In this document: positions 1 to 7,162 of the stretch, in pieces | Position numbering within the stretch: the first letter of the stretch is position 1 | Layout of the letters: every line of letters begins with the position of its first letter | Source: an uncultured Candidatus Peregrinibacteria bacterium | Lineage (GTDB): Bacteria > Patescibacteriota > Gracilibacteria > CAIRYL01 | NCBI GenBank assembly: GCA_903882825.1 | Contig: CAIRYL010000091.1 | Coordinates: forward strand, 1 to 11,489 | Reading direction: 5' to 3' | Length of the DNA: 11,489 nucleotides | The notes under the pieces: generated by a model | What the model was told of the DNA's origin: nothing | Databases searched by the model: none | Seen by the model: only the letters and a program-made list of their open reading frames with translations | Made by a program: the position numbers and the translations under genes

Positions 1-7
1 AAAGTAT

Positions 8-35
8 TTGTCTAAATATGAAAATATTGTATAAT
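8..35 (+). promoter_or_regulatory. sigma70-type promoter for the small membrane protein gene
   Basis: A perfect -10 hexamer TATAAT lies at 30-35, with a -35-like TTGTCT (4 of 6 to consensus) at 8-13 and a 16-bp spacer. The predicted transcription start is near 42. It therefore excludes the ATG at 34, which overlaps the -10, and favours the ATG at 76. The promoter probably also serves the PKD gene at 424, since no convincing promoter is visible in the 48-nt gap before it. Confidence 0.6.
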
Positions 36-75
36 GTTATATCAAAAATATATATTTTCTTTTTCTTTCACAAAA

Positions 76-375
76 ATGGATATTATTCGTACTATCATTA
101 AACAAGCCCAAAAAAATGAAGTTGATGATCAAGAGACCATCCCTGTTCAAAAAAAATTCTTTTTTCGCCTTCTTTCCGCGCGAGATGAAGAAAATAGAGT
201 TTTTCGAACTAAAATGTTAATTGCATTTTCTATGAGCATTATGGTGTTGGGGATTGTAACAATTCTTTATTTTCAAGAAAAAATTGAATCTCTTCATGAA
301 GAATATAGTGCTTCTTCGGCTACAGTTCCCGAACAAATACTTCAATCGGATGAAATACACCAAGAAAATACATAA
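76..375 (+). CDS. Small single-pass membrane protein, unknown function
   Basis: I do not recognise this 99-residue protein. Residues 1-45 are charged and hydrophilic, including a basic stretch near QKKFFFRLL. Residues 47-66 form one hydrophobic membrane segment, and the C-terminal tail of about 33 residues is acidic and glutamine-rich. Lysine and arginine just before the segment suggest the N-terminus is cytoplasmic and the acidic tail is outside. An in-frame ATG at 34 would add 14 residues but overlaps the -10 box of the promoter, so the ATG at 76 is preferred. No Shine-Dalgarno site is seen. The gene ends in tandem TAA TAA. The PKD membrane protein starts 48 nt downstream on the same strand, so the two are probably co-transcribed and may act together in the envelope; that is inference from context only. 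Confidence 0.6.
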   Translation: MDIIRTIIKQAQKNEVDDQETIPVQKKFFFRLLSARDEENRVFRTKMLIAFSMSIMVLGIVTILYFQEKIESLHEEYSASSATVPEQILQSDEIHQENT

Positions 376-423
376 TAAAAGTTACTGCCACTTGTATTTT
401 TAAGACAAATATGGGACAATAGA

Positions 424-2568
424 ATGAAAATTTTTCATGTTCCTATGCCAGATACTGAAGAAAAAAATGTGTTTTTAAAAAGCCTAGAGGAAGAGGATAT
501 TACTCCCCTCACCAGCGACCAGAGCATTCCAGAAAAAATACACGAACAAAATCAATCGTCCAAAGGTATGTCAGGGACGGCTATTTTTGCTTCATTATTT
601 ATTTTTTTCCTGTTTCTTATTGTTCTTCTTATTTTTGTATTAAGTGTTTCAGGAGAAAATAGCCCCGTTTTACAAAGTTTTGGAGTTGAGGGACAAGATG
701 TAAAAAACTTTCTTACAAATGTCGTCAATAAGACATTTATGTCCCTTTCCGTACTCTTGATTTTACTCTTTAGCATTGGGATTTTTAGAGGATTTTCACT
801 CCCCAGCGATGGGACTCCCGCCAGACGTAATTCTTTTGTTTTTGGAATGGTATGCGGAGGTCTTATTTTTCTTGTTATTTTGGCATGGATTGGAAGTTTT
901 GCATCTATTGACCGATTTGCCGTTGCCAGCGGAAAAATTAGTTCAGAAATTGAAGTCACGAATATTGATCCCAATGCAGAAATTATCGCGCCACTTGATA
1001 TTCATTTTTCAGCACAAAAAATTGTAAAAGCACTCGAATCACAAAAAAAATACCCAAAAGAATTCCAATGGAGTAAAGATGAAGGTCAAACCTTTACTGC
1101 ACCCGGGTTAGATGAAGAAATTACTTTTGCATTTGAAACCAAAGGACGAAAAGAAGTGGTATTAAAAGTTATTTTAGAAGATGGAAAAGAAGAAGTTTTT
1201 TCTCTTCCTTTTACAGTAGATGATGCGACTTTTGCAGTAACACCTCTGCAAGGAAGTGCACCGTTTGCTACCACTTTAGATGCATCGGCATTGGTAAATG
1301 GAAAAGGATATAAAAGTTTTGACTGGAATATGGATAATGATGATATTTACGAACTTCAAAAAAATGGTCCAAGACTTCCGTATACGTTTGAACGTTCTGG
1401 GGAATATCCCGTTTCTTTACGGATTATGTTTCAAGATGGAAGTGTTCAAAATTTTCAAAGAACTATTAGTGTCAAACAGGCAGAAGGGAAACCTCTTTCG
1501 TCGGTTATTACAGTGCTTCCAGATATAAAAGGGATTGCACCATTTGTAGTAAGCCTTTCTGCTGAAAATTCTCTCACTAAAGATGGGAAAATTATTGAGT
1601 ACGAATGGAAAATTGGAAACAAAAAAGAGAAAAAAAATGGAGTTTCTGTTCAACACACTTTTACCGAAGCTGGGAAATATCCCATTACGCTTACCGTTAC
1701 CAATGATATTGGAAAAACGGATACCCAAATGGTGGAAGTGGAAGTGACGAATTCTTCTCATAGTCCTACCGTATCGGTAAAAAGTACTCCTGCACTTCAA
1801 AATGGCAAAATGATTAGTGGGAAAACACCTCTAGAAGTAAAATTTGATGCTTCTGCGTCTCACGATCAAGATGGCGATATTGTGCAATATGAATGGTTTT
1901 TAGATGACGTAGAAGTCCCATTTGGCACTGGAGATAAAACCTCCTATACCTTTCGAGAAAAAGGGGAATATAAAGTGCGACTCCGTGTCACCGATTCGGA
2001 ATCTCATTTTGGAGAAACAACGATCAGCGTTAGTGTGGTAAATCCAGAAATTATGGCAAAAATTGAAGCTGATCCAGAAAACGGATCTGTACCATTGATT
2101 GTAAATTTTGATGGATCTCAGTCTTCTTGTAAAAAAGAAAATTGTAAAATTATTTCTTTTGAATGGGATTTTGGAGATGGAAGCCCAAAACAAATAACCG
2201 GAGCCCACACTTCTCACCAATTTTCTGAGGTGGGAACATACACTACACTTTTAACCATTACCACCAATACTGGAGAAAAAGTAAAAATTGAAAAACAAAT
2301 TGCAGCGGTTCAACCACCTTTTGTTGCTTGTTTTGAACCGTCTCGTGTTTCTGGACCTGCGCCACTTTCTGTTAGTTTTAATCCTACCGAATGTTCTCAG
2401 GGAAATATTAAAGAATATAAATGGGATTTTGGAGATGGTGTTATTTCACAACAAAGAAAGCCAACACATACTTTTCAAAAGTCCGGAACATATACCGTTA
2501 CACTCACTATTTTTGATGAAAATAATTCAGTGAGTACAGATCAAAAAGTAATCACGGCTGAAGAATAA
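424..2568 (+). CDS. Membrane-anchored multi-PKD-domain surface protein
   Basis: The 714-residue protein has a hydrophilic N-terminus (1-50) and three membrane segments at about 52-76, 106-124 and 137-160. The short loop between segments 2 and 3 carries TPARRN, so by the positive-inside rule it is cytoplasmic and everything after residue 160 is outside. The exterior part is a tandem array of beta-sandwich PKD-type domains: a degenerate one at about 176-266, then 268-350, 358-441, 449-538, 543-628 and 632-712. The last two carry the hallmark WDFGDG and end in the typical strand with GTYT. PKD domains usually mediate protein-protein or carbohydrate contacts at the cell surface. No enzymatic domain is visible, so it is likely a structural or adhesive envelope protein. 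Cysteine pairs C569/C574 and C636/C657 occur only in the two outermost domains and could form disulfides. A weak GGGA at 413-416 precedes the ATG; it is the nearest thing to a Shine-Dalgarno site in the window. Confidence 0.85.
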   Translation: MKIFHVPMPDTEEKNVFLKSLEEEDITPLTSDQSIPEKIHEQNQSSKGMSGTAIFASLFIFFLFLIVLLIFVLSVSGENSPVLQSFGVEGQDVKNFLTNVVNKTFMSLSVLLILLFSIGIFRGFSLPSDGTPARRNSFVFGMVCGGLIFLVILAWIGSFASIDRFAVASGKISSEIEVTNIDPNAEIIAPLDIHFSAQKIVKALESQKKYPKEFQWSKDEGQTFTAPGLDEEITFAFETKGRKEVVLKVILEDGKEEVFSLPFTVDDATFAVTPLQGSAPFATTLDASALVNGKGYKSFDWNMDNDDIYELQKNGPRLPYTFERSGEYPVSLRIMFQDGSVQNFQRTISVKQAEGKPLSSVITVLPDIKGIAPFVVSLSAENSLTKDGKIIEYEWKIGNKKEKKNGVSVQHTFTEAGKYPITLTVTNDIGKTDTQMVEVEVTNSSHSPTVSVKSTPALQNGKMISGKTPLEVKFDASASHDQDGDIVQYEWFLDDVEVPFGTGDKTSYTFREKGEYKVRLRVTDSESHFGETTISVSVVNPEIMAKIEADPENGSVPLIVNFDGSQSSCKKENCKIISFEWDFGDGSPKQITGAHTSHQFSEVGTYTTLLTITTNTGEKVKIEKQIAAVQPPFVACFEPSRVSGPAPLSVSFNPTECSQGNIKEYKWDFGDGVISQQRKPTHTFQKSGTYTVTLTIFDENNSVSTDQKVITAEE
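2162..2438 (+). repeat. Direct 19-bp repeat encoding the PKD WDFGDG motif
   Basis: The same 19 bases occur at 2162-2180 and 2420-2438, 258 bp apart, at the equivalent position of PKD domains 4 and 5 (the codons for WDFGDG). The flanking sequence differs, so this is either a remnant of domain duplication or conservation of motif and codon use. It is not a mobile element. Confidence 0.6.
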
Positions 2569-2597
2569 TTGTTTAAAAAATAAAATTCAGGACTTTA

Positions 2598-3156
2598 TCA
2601 CTCATTTTTAAAAAATTCTAAAATTTTTGATTCTCCTGCTAAAAAAATTTCTTTTTCTAAACTTTCCATTTCCATTTCCGTAAAAGAAGAAAGTACAAAA
2701 TCCGCGGTGTTTTCAAAACGCTCTGAAAAATCGGTATGTACTCCTATTTTTATGCGAGCGATATTTTCTGTTCCCAGAACTCTAAAAATATCTTTTAGTC
2801 CATTATGACCTCCACTGGATCCTTTTTCTCGATAGCGAACCACGCCGAAAGGAAGGTCTTTATCATCTGCAATAAGAAGGATATGAGACGATGGGATATT
2901 ATAAAATGCACATATTTTCTGAACCGACTGCCCTGCAAGATTCATAAATGTTGTGGGCTTTAAAAAAAGTACTTTTTGTGAAGTGTTATCATTTTCAAAG
3001 GTTCCTTCACTCACTATTCCAAAGTATTTTTTTTTCATCTTTCCAGTGAGAAAAATTCCATTTCTTTTGCAAAAAATCCCCCATTAAAAATCCGGCATTA
3101 TGACGAGTTTTTTCATATTTTGTGCCAGGATTTCCTAAAAAAACAAAAAGTTTCAT
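2598..3156 (-). CDS. pth: Peptidyl-tRNA hydrolase, reading frame interrupted at an A9 run
   Basis: Pth cleaves peptidyl-tRNAs dropped from ribosomes and recycles the tRNA. The gene lies in two frames. The 5' part (3156 to 3007) starts MKLFVFLGNPGTKYEKTRHN and carries the family's N9 and H19, but runs into a TGA after 49 codons. The 3' part (frame open from 3038 to 2598) continues with YFGIVSEGTF, FMNLAGQ, a DD-DLPFG segment and GHNGLK. All expected catalytic and tRNA-binding residues are therefore present across the two frames. The frames meet at nine consecutive A (T at 3027-3035 on the plus strand); removing one A restores a protein of 185 residues, normal for the family. It lies 12 nt downstream of obg and is probably co-transcribed with it. 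The stop is TGA followed directly by TAA. The cause may be a sequencing or assembly indel, slippage-corrected expression, or true loss. Family assignment is certain; functional status is not. Confidence 0.9.
3027..3035 (-). other. Nine-A homopolymer at the pth frame break
   Basis: Read on the coding strand the site is GATG followed by nine A and then TACTTT. Eight A would join the two pth frames without loss. It falls at about residues 41-43, between the N-terminal active-site segment and the next conserved block. Runs of this length are known hot spots for polymerase slippage and for homopolymer sequencing errors. Confidence 0.85.
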
Positions 3157-3168
3157 ACACAAAAAATA

Positions 3169-4491
3169 CTATTTTAAGAGTAATGGTTCAAATGGAATTA
3201 CTTGTTCCCCAATAAAAAGGGAAGATCCTCTCACCGCACCAATCCTCAATAATTCTCTTTCAATCCCAACTTTTCGAAAAACATCTCTCAGTCGCATCAT
3301 GGCATCACTATTCATGAGATTGGTCATAATGGTAATTTGTTCAATACGTTTTCCTGAGATACGAAATCCATTTTTTTCTACGGTTGCAAGCCACCTTTTA
3401 GGATTTACTTCCTCTAAATGAGGACGAAATACCACTCTTTCTGAAATATCTGTGATATTTTCCAACAGGACTCTCTCTTCTTTTTTTGCCTTTTCAATGC
3501 TCGTCCAAAGAATTTCCAATAATTCTGGAATATTTTTCTGAGTAATTCCAGAAATAAACAAAATAGGCGTTTTTTTAAGGTGCGGATGAACGGATAAAAA
3601 ACTTTCTCGAACCATTTTCTCAAGTTCTTCATCATTTCCAAGAATATCAGCTTTTGAAAAAGCAATAATTTCTGGCTTTTGAGCAAGATCTGGAGAATAG
3701 CTTTCCAGTTCTTTTCGAATAATCGCATAATCTTCGGCGGTATTTTCACGCGAAACATCTACTAAATGCACCACTATACGACTTCTGGAAATGTGACGCA
3801 AAAATTCATGTCCAAGTCCTTTTCCCTCGTGTGCACCTTCAATAAGCCCCGGAACATCACAAGCCACAAAAGAACGAGAATCCGAAAGCCGAACTACTCC
3901 CAAATTTGGGATAAGTGTTGTAAAAGGATACGGAGCACATTTTGGACGAGCCGCAGAAATAGCAGAAATAAGAGTAGATTTTCCAGCAGACGGAATCCCA
4001 ATAATCCCCACATCTGCCACTAATTTTAATTCTAAATCTAAAATTCTTTTTTCTCCAGGTTCACCCAGCTCTGCAAAATGAGGAGCTTGTCGAATAGCGC
4101 TCTTAAAATGCTCATTCCCATATCCTCCACGTCCACCACGCGCCGCAATAAACTGTTCTCCATGAAACGAAAAATCGTAAAGAATTTCATTTGTTTCCGT
4201 ATTTTTTACCAGTGTTCCTACAGGAACTTCTAAAATAATATCTTTCCCAGCGTGTCCATTTTTTTCACGGTACGCTCCCGGTTCACCATTTTCGGCACTA
4301 AAAAATTTTTTTGTATGAAGCTCTATAAGAGTATTTAAATTTTCGTTCGCCTGTAAAATGACACTTCCTCCTTGTCCACCATCTCCTCCATCGGGTCCAC
4401 CTTTCGGTAAAAACTTCGCTCGTAAAAAAGACATAGAGCCATTCCCTCCTTTTCCGCCGAAAACTTCAATAGTGGTAATATCGCAAAACAT
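3169..4491 (-). CDS. obg: Obg/CgtA-family ribosome-assembly GTPase
   Basis: Obg is an essential GTPase that associates with the large ribosomal subunit and links late assembly to nucleotide status. The 440-residue protein has all three domains. The glycine-rich Obg fold (about 1-158) starts MFCDITTIEVFGGKGGNG. The G domain has G1 GIPSAGKST at 165-173, G3 DVPG at 212-215, a G4-position SKAD at 279-282 in place of NKxD, and G5-like SG at 314-315. The C-terminal OCT domain (about 354-434) includes GKRIEQITIMTN. It starts 12 nt after the TtcA-like gene stop and ends 12 nt before pth, giving an operon of translation functions. The start codon is preceded by CCCCC and seven T, with no Shine-Dalgarno site, so translation may be coupled to the upstream gene. 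The stop is TAG. Confidence 0.96.
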   Translation of the reverse strand: MFCDITTIEVFGGKGGNGSMSFLRAKFLPKGGPDGGDGGQGGSVILQANENLNTLIELHTKKFFSAENGEPGAYREKNGHAGKDIILEVPVGTLVKNTETNEILYDFSFHGEQFIAARGGRGGYGNEHFKSAIRQAPHFAELGEPGEKRILDLELKLVADVGIIGIPSAGKSTLISAISAARPKCAPYPFTTLIPNLGVVRLSDSRSFVACDVPGLIEGAHEGKGLGHEFLRHISRSRIVVHLVDVSRENTAEDYAIIRKELESYSPDLAQKPEIIAFSKADILGNDEELEKMVRESFLSVHPHLKKTPILFISGITQKNIPELLEILWTSIEKAKKEERVLLENITDISERVVFRPHLEEVNPKRWLATVEKNGFRISGKRIEQITIMTNLMNSDAMMRLRDVFRKVGIERELLRIGAVRGSSLFIGEQVIPFEPLLLK

Positions 4492-4503
4492 AAAAAAAGG
4501 GGG

Positions 4504-5247
4504 TTAATACAAACTGTGCATATCCACATTTGCCAAAGCCGATTGTACAGAAGAAAAGGCATCTGGAATATGTTTTTCAATTATTTTTAAAAATTCTTTC
4601 ATTTCTGCCCTTGCATGGGGCATACGTGTATCACACCGAAAAGCAGGACACATTTCATCTCCTACCACCGGAAATTCGTTTTCCGTTGCTATGGTTCGTA
4701 ATTCTTTTTCGCGTACAAAACACAAAGGACGAATAACAGTAATACCATCTTTTGCGATATATTTGGGAGGAAGACTGCGTATATGCCCATTATAAAGGGT
4801 ATTCATAAAAAAACTTTCCACCGCATCGTCTAAATGATGCCCCAATGCCAATTTATTACAATTTGATTCTTTCGTCGCTTTTGAAAGCATTCCTCGACGC
4901 ATACGAGAAAAAAAACTACAAAAAGAAGAGTTTTCGTTAATTTTTGTTTTTGCAATTTCAAAAATTTCCGTCTCCACCACCCGTACAGAAATTCCGTGCG
5001 CTTCACAATGCGCCACTTGAGCACTGTAATTTTCTCCCATTCCGTAGGTAATAATGGCTGCCTCAAAATGAAAAGAAAACGGAACAAACCGCTGAATATT
5101 TTTCAGAATATGCAATAAGCTGGTGGAATCTTTTCCCCCGCTCAGTCCTACCATAATACGATCTCCCTCTGTAATAAGATCATATTTTATACACGCCTCA
5201 GAAACTTTTTTTCGAATTTTTTCAGGAATAAGAATCGGATTGATCAT
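4504..5247 (-). CDS. ttcA: TtcA-like tRNA 2-thiocytidine synthetase (PP-loop ATPase)
   Basis: TtcA adenylates and thiolates cytidine 32 of tRNA. The 247-residue protein has the PP-loop SGGKDS at 36-41, the TtcA signature region CSFFSRMRRG at 110-119, GHHLDDAVE at 136-144, a NGHIRSLPPKY segment and IRPL followed by REKEL. Classical TtcA has CxxC in the RxRRG segment plus a further cysteine near the C-terminus, together holding a 4Fe-4S cluster. Here the first cysteine (C110) is kept but the second is Phe113, while the C-terminal region has C200 and C205 in CPAFRC. The cluster ligands are therefore either rearranged or the protein belongs to a divergent subgroup. It is the first gene of the minus-strand operon with obg and pth. 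No Shine-Dalgarno site is seen at the ATG. A TilS-like lysidine synthetase is less likely given the RMRRG motif. Confidence 0.75.
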   Translation of the reverse strand: MINPILIPEKIRKKVSEACIKYDLITEGDRIMVGLSGGKDSTSLLHILKNIQRFVPFSFHFEAAIITYGMGENYSAQVAHCEAHGISVRVVETEIFEIAKTKINENSSFCSFFSRMRRGMLSKATKESNCNKLALGHHLDDAVESFFMNTLYNGHIRSLPPKYIAKDGITVIRPLCFVREKELRTIATENEFPVVGDEMCPAFRCDTRMPHARAEMKEFLKIIEKHIPDAFSSVQSALANVDMHSLY

Positions 5248-5349
5248 ACGGGCAAGAAAAACAAGAAAAAAGGTAGCAAAAAAAATAAAAAATGGAAAAG
5301 AAAGATTGCTTATGAAACAAAAAAATCCTCTTTGCGTTATAATTTTTAT
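5248..5349. promoter_or_regulatory. Divergent intergenic region between ttcA-like and ABC exporter genes
   Basis: This 102-bp purine-rich (plus strand) spacer separates two divergent operons and holds no gene. Rightward there is a perfect -10 at 5338-5343. Leftward the best candidate is a minus-strand -35 TTTCCA (5298-5293) with a 17-bp spacer and a weak -10 TACCTT (5275-5270), giving a leader of about 15 nt. The leftward promoter is a weak call. Confidence 0.45.
5338..5343 (+). promoter_or_regulatory. -10 element placing the ABC exporter transcript start at its ATG
   Basis: TATAAT at 5338-5343 lies six bases before the ATG at 5350. A transcript starting the usual 6-7 bases after the -10 would begin at or next to the A of the start codon, so the mRNA looks leaderless. 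No clear -35 hexamer stands at 16-18 bp upstream. Confidence 0.55.
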
Positions 5350-7098
5350 ATGAGAAATATCTTTCTGAAATATTGGCCATTTGTAAAAAAATATCCTTTC
5401 TCGGGATGGCTTACTGTTTTAGCATTTGTAATGGGAAGCATTTTTGAGATGAGCTACCCATTTTTGTACAAAGATATTGCGAATTTTTTTACTAAAAATC
5501 CGAATCCTGAAAATATTTCCAATATGTTTTTTACTATTGGGTTATTAGGAATGGTTTATTTTTTTTGGTGGGCAAGTTGGAGATTGGTAGAGTTTTCTAT
5601 TACTCATTTTGAAGCAGGTATTATGAGAGATATTGAGAAAGCATGCTTTTCAAAAATTCAAAGCCAATCCACTCGTTTTTTTGAAAATTCATTTGCGGGA
5701 TCCTTGGTAAAAAAAGCAGGACGATTTATAAAAAGTTTTGAAACGATTGCCGATTGGTTCTTTTTTACGCTTCTCAATAGCGGTCTTAAAATTATTGTTA
5801 CCTTTGCTATTTTTATATATTATCAGCCTCTATTTGGAATTATTCTTTTTGTTTGGGTGATACTTTTTTTAGGGGGAAATGTTTGGTTTGCCCTTTGGAA
5901 ACTTCAGTTTGACGAAGCTGTTTCGAGTGTTGATTCCTCTTGTGGCGCCATGTATGCCGATGCATTTAGTAATAACGCAACTGTTCGGAGTTTTGGCGCG
6001 GAAGCACGAGAAGAAGCACGATTAGGGATAAAAGTAGATGAACTGTATACCAAACGACGATTTACCTGGTTTTTACAAAATATCAACTTTGCGGTTCAAG
6101 GCGGAATGATGTTTGGAATTGAGGTACTTCTTGTTTTTCTTATGGCAAAAAAATGGGAACAGGGGAACTTTTCGGTTGGAGAATTTTTATTCTTTCAAAC
6201 ATATCTCTTTACCGTTTTCCATGGACTTTGGGACTTTGGACGATCCATGAGAAACCTTTTTTCTGCTGTGGCAGATGCGCAGGAAATGGCAGAAATTTTT
6301 GATCTTCCTCCTCTGGTAGCAGATAAAAAACATGCGAAAGATTTAAAAGTACAAAATGGCGAAATTGTATTTCAAAATATTTCTTTTTCCTATGAAGAAG
6401 AAGATAATGAGCATTTTTCAAATTTTTCACTACATATTCCTGCTGGACAAAAAATAGGATTAGTAGGTCATTCTGGTGCTGGAAAAACCACACTGGTAAA
6501 ATTATTATTTCGAAATTTTGACATTCAAAAAGGGGAAATTTGTATTGATGACCAAAATATTGCGGAAGTCACTCAAAAATCACTTCGGGAACAGATAACC
6601 CTTGTTCCTCAAACACCAGAATTATTTCATCGGACTCTTCGAGAAAATTTAATATTTGCAAAAGAAAATGCCAGTGAACAAGAATTAAAAGATGCGATTA
6701 AAAAAGCTCGTGCGCAAGATTTTATAAAAATTCTTCCGTCTGGATTAGAAACACTGGTAGGAGAACGAGGCGTAAAGCTGAGTGGCGGAGAACGACAGAG
6801 AATTGCTATTGCTAGGGCATTTTTAGAAAATGCACCTATTATTATTTTAGATGAAGCAACCAGTGCTCTGGATTCTATTACAGAGCGAAAAATTCAATTA
6901 GCAATTTTTGATCTTCTCAAAAATAGAACTGGAATTGTTATCGCACATCGACTTTCTACTATTTTAAAAATGGACAGAATTGTAGTACTGGAAAACGGAA
7001 ATATTATGGAAGATGGAACACATGAGGATCTTTTGAAAAGAAACGGAATTTATGCAGAAATGTGGCAACAACAAAGTGGAGGATTTTTAAAAGATTAA
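5350..7098 (+). CDS. ABC exporter half-transporter (fused membrane and ATPase domains)
   Basis: The 582-residue protein is a type IV (MsbA/MDR-like) exporter subunit, expected to work as a homodimer in the cytoplasmic membrane. The N-terminal ~315 residues contain about six hydrophobic segments (near 19-38, 59-78, 137-158, 160-182, 250-266 and 276-296). The ATPase domain has Walker A GHSGAGKTT (373-381), Q-loop Q421, signature LSGGERQ (477-483), Walker B IIILDEAT (497-504) with the catalytic glutamate, D-loop SALD, and switch histidine H533. All ATPase elements are intact. The substrate cannot be read from sequence; lipids, drugs or peptides are all possible. A TTG at 5332 could add six residues, but it lies upstream of and overlaps the promoter region, so the ATG at 5350 is chosen. 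GAPDH follows after 64 nt on the same strand. Confidence 0.93.
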   Translation: MRNIFLKYWPFVKKYPFSGWLTVLAFVMGSIFEMSYPFLYKDIANFFTKNPNPENISNMFFTIGLLGMVYFFWWASWRLVEFSITHFEAGIMRDIEKACFSKIQSQSTRFFENSFAGSLVKKAGRFIKSFETIADWFFFTLLNSGLKIIVTFAIFIYYQPLFGIILFVWVILFLGGNVWFALWKLQFDEAVSSVDSSCGAMYADAFSNNATVRSFGAEAREEARLGIKVDELYTKRRFTWFLQNINFAVQGGMMFGIEVLLVFLMAKKWEQGNFSVGEFLFFQTYLFTVFHGLWDFGRSMRNLFSAVADAQEMAEIFDLPPLVADKKHAKDLKVQNGEIVFQNISFSYEEEDNEHFSNFSLHIPAGQKIGLVGHSGAGKTTLVKLLFRNFDIQKGEICIDDQNIAEVTQKSLREQITLVPQTPELFHRTLRENLIFAKENASEQELKDAIKKARAQDFIKILPSGLETLVGERGVKLSGGERQRIAIARAFLENAPIIILDEATSALDSITERKIQLAIFDLLKNRTGIVIAHRLSTILKMDRIVVLENGNIMEDGTHEDLLKRNGIYAEMWQQQSGGFLKD

Positions 7099-7131
7099 AA
7101 AATCATTCTTTAGTTCCCCCTCTTTTCGTGG

Positions 7132-7137
7132 TACACT
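7132..7137 (+). promoter_or_regulatory. Possible -10 element (TACACT) upstream of GAPDH
   Basis: GTGGTACACT ends at 7137. TACACT matches the -10 consensus at four of six positions and would start transcription near 7144, leaving a 19-nt leader before the ATG at 7163. The same hexamer in a similar context (AGCGTACACT) occurs before proA. No good -35 is visible, so read-through from the ABC gene remains possible. Confidence 0.3.
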
Positions 7138-7162
7138 TTCCTTGAAATTTTTTTATATAAAT

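Noticed and set aside
34..75. Upstream ATG at 34 extending the first gene by 14 residues
   Set aside because: The ATG overlaps the TATAAT -10 box at 30-35, so it would lie upstream of the transcript start.
552..974. 140-residue open frame on the minus strand within the PKD gene
   Set aside because: It lies opposite the membrane segments of a well-supported gene, is basic and low in complexity, and resembles no family; a shadow frame.
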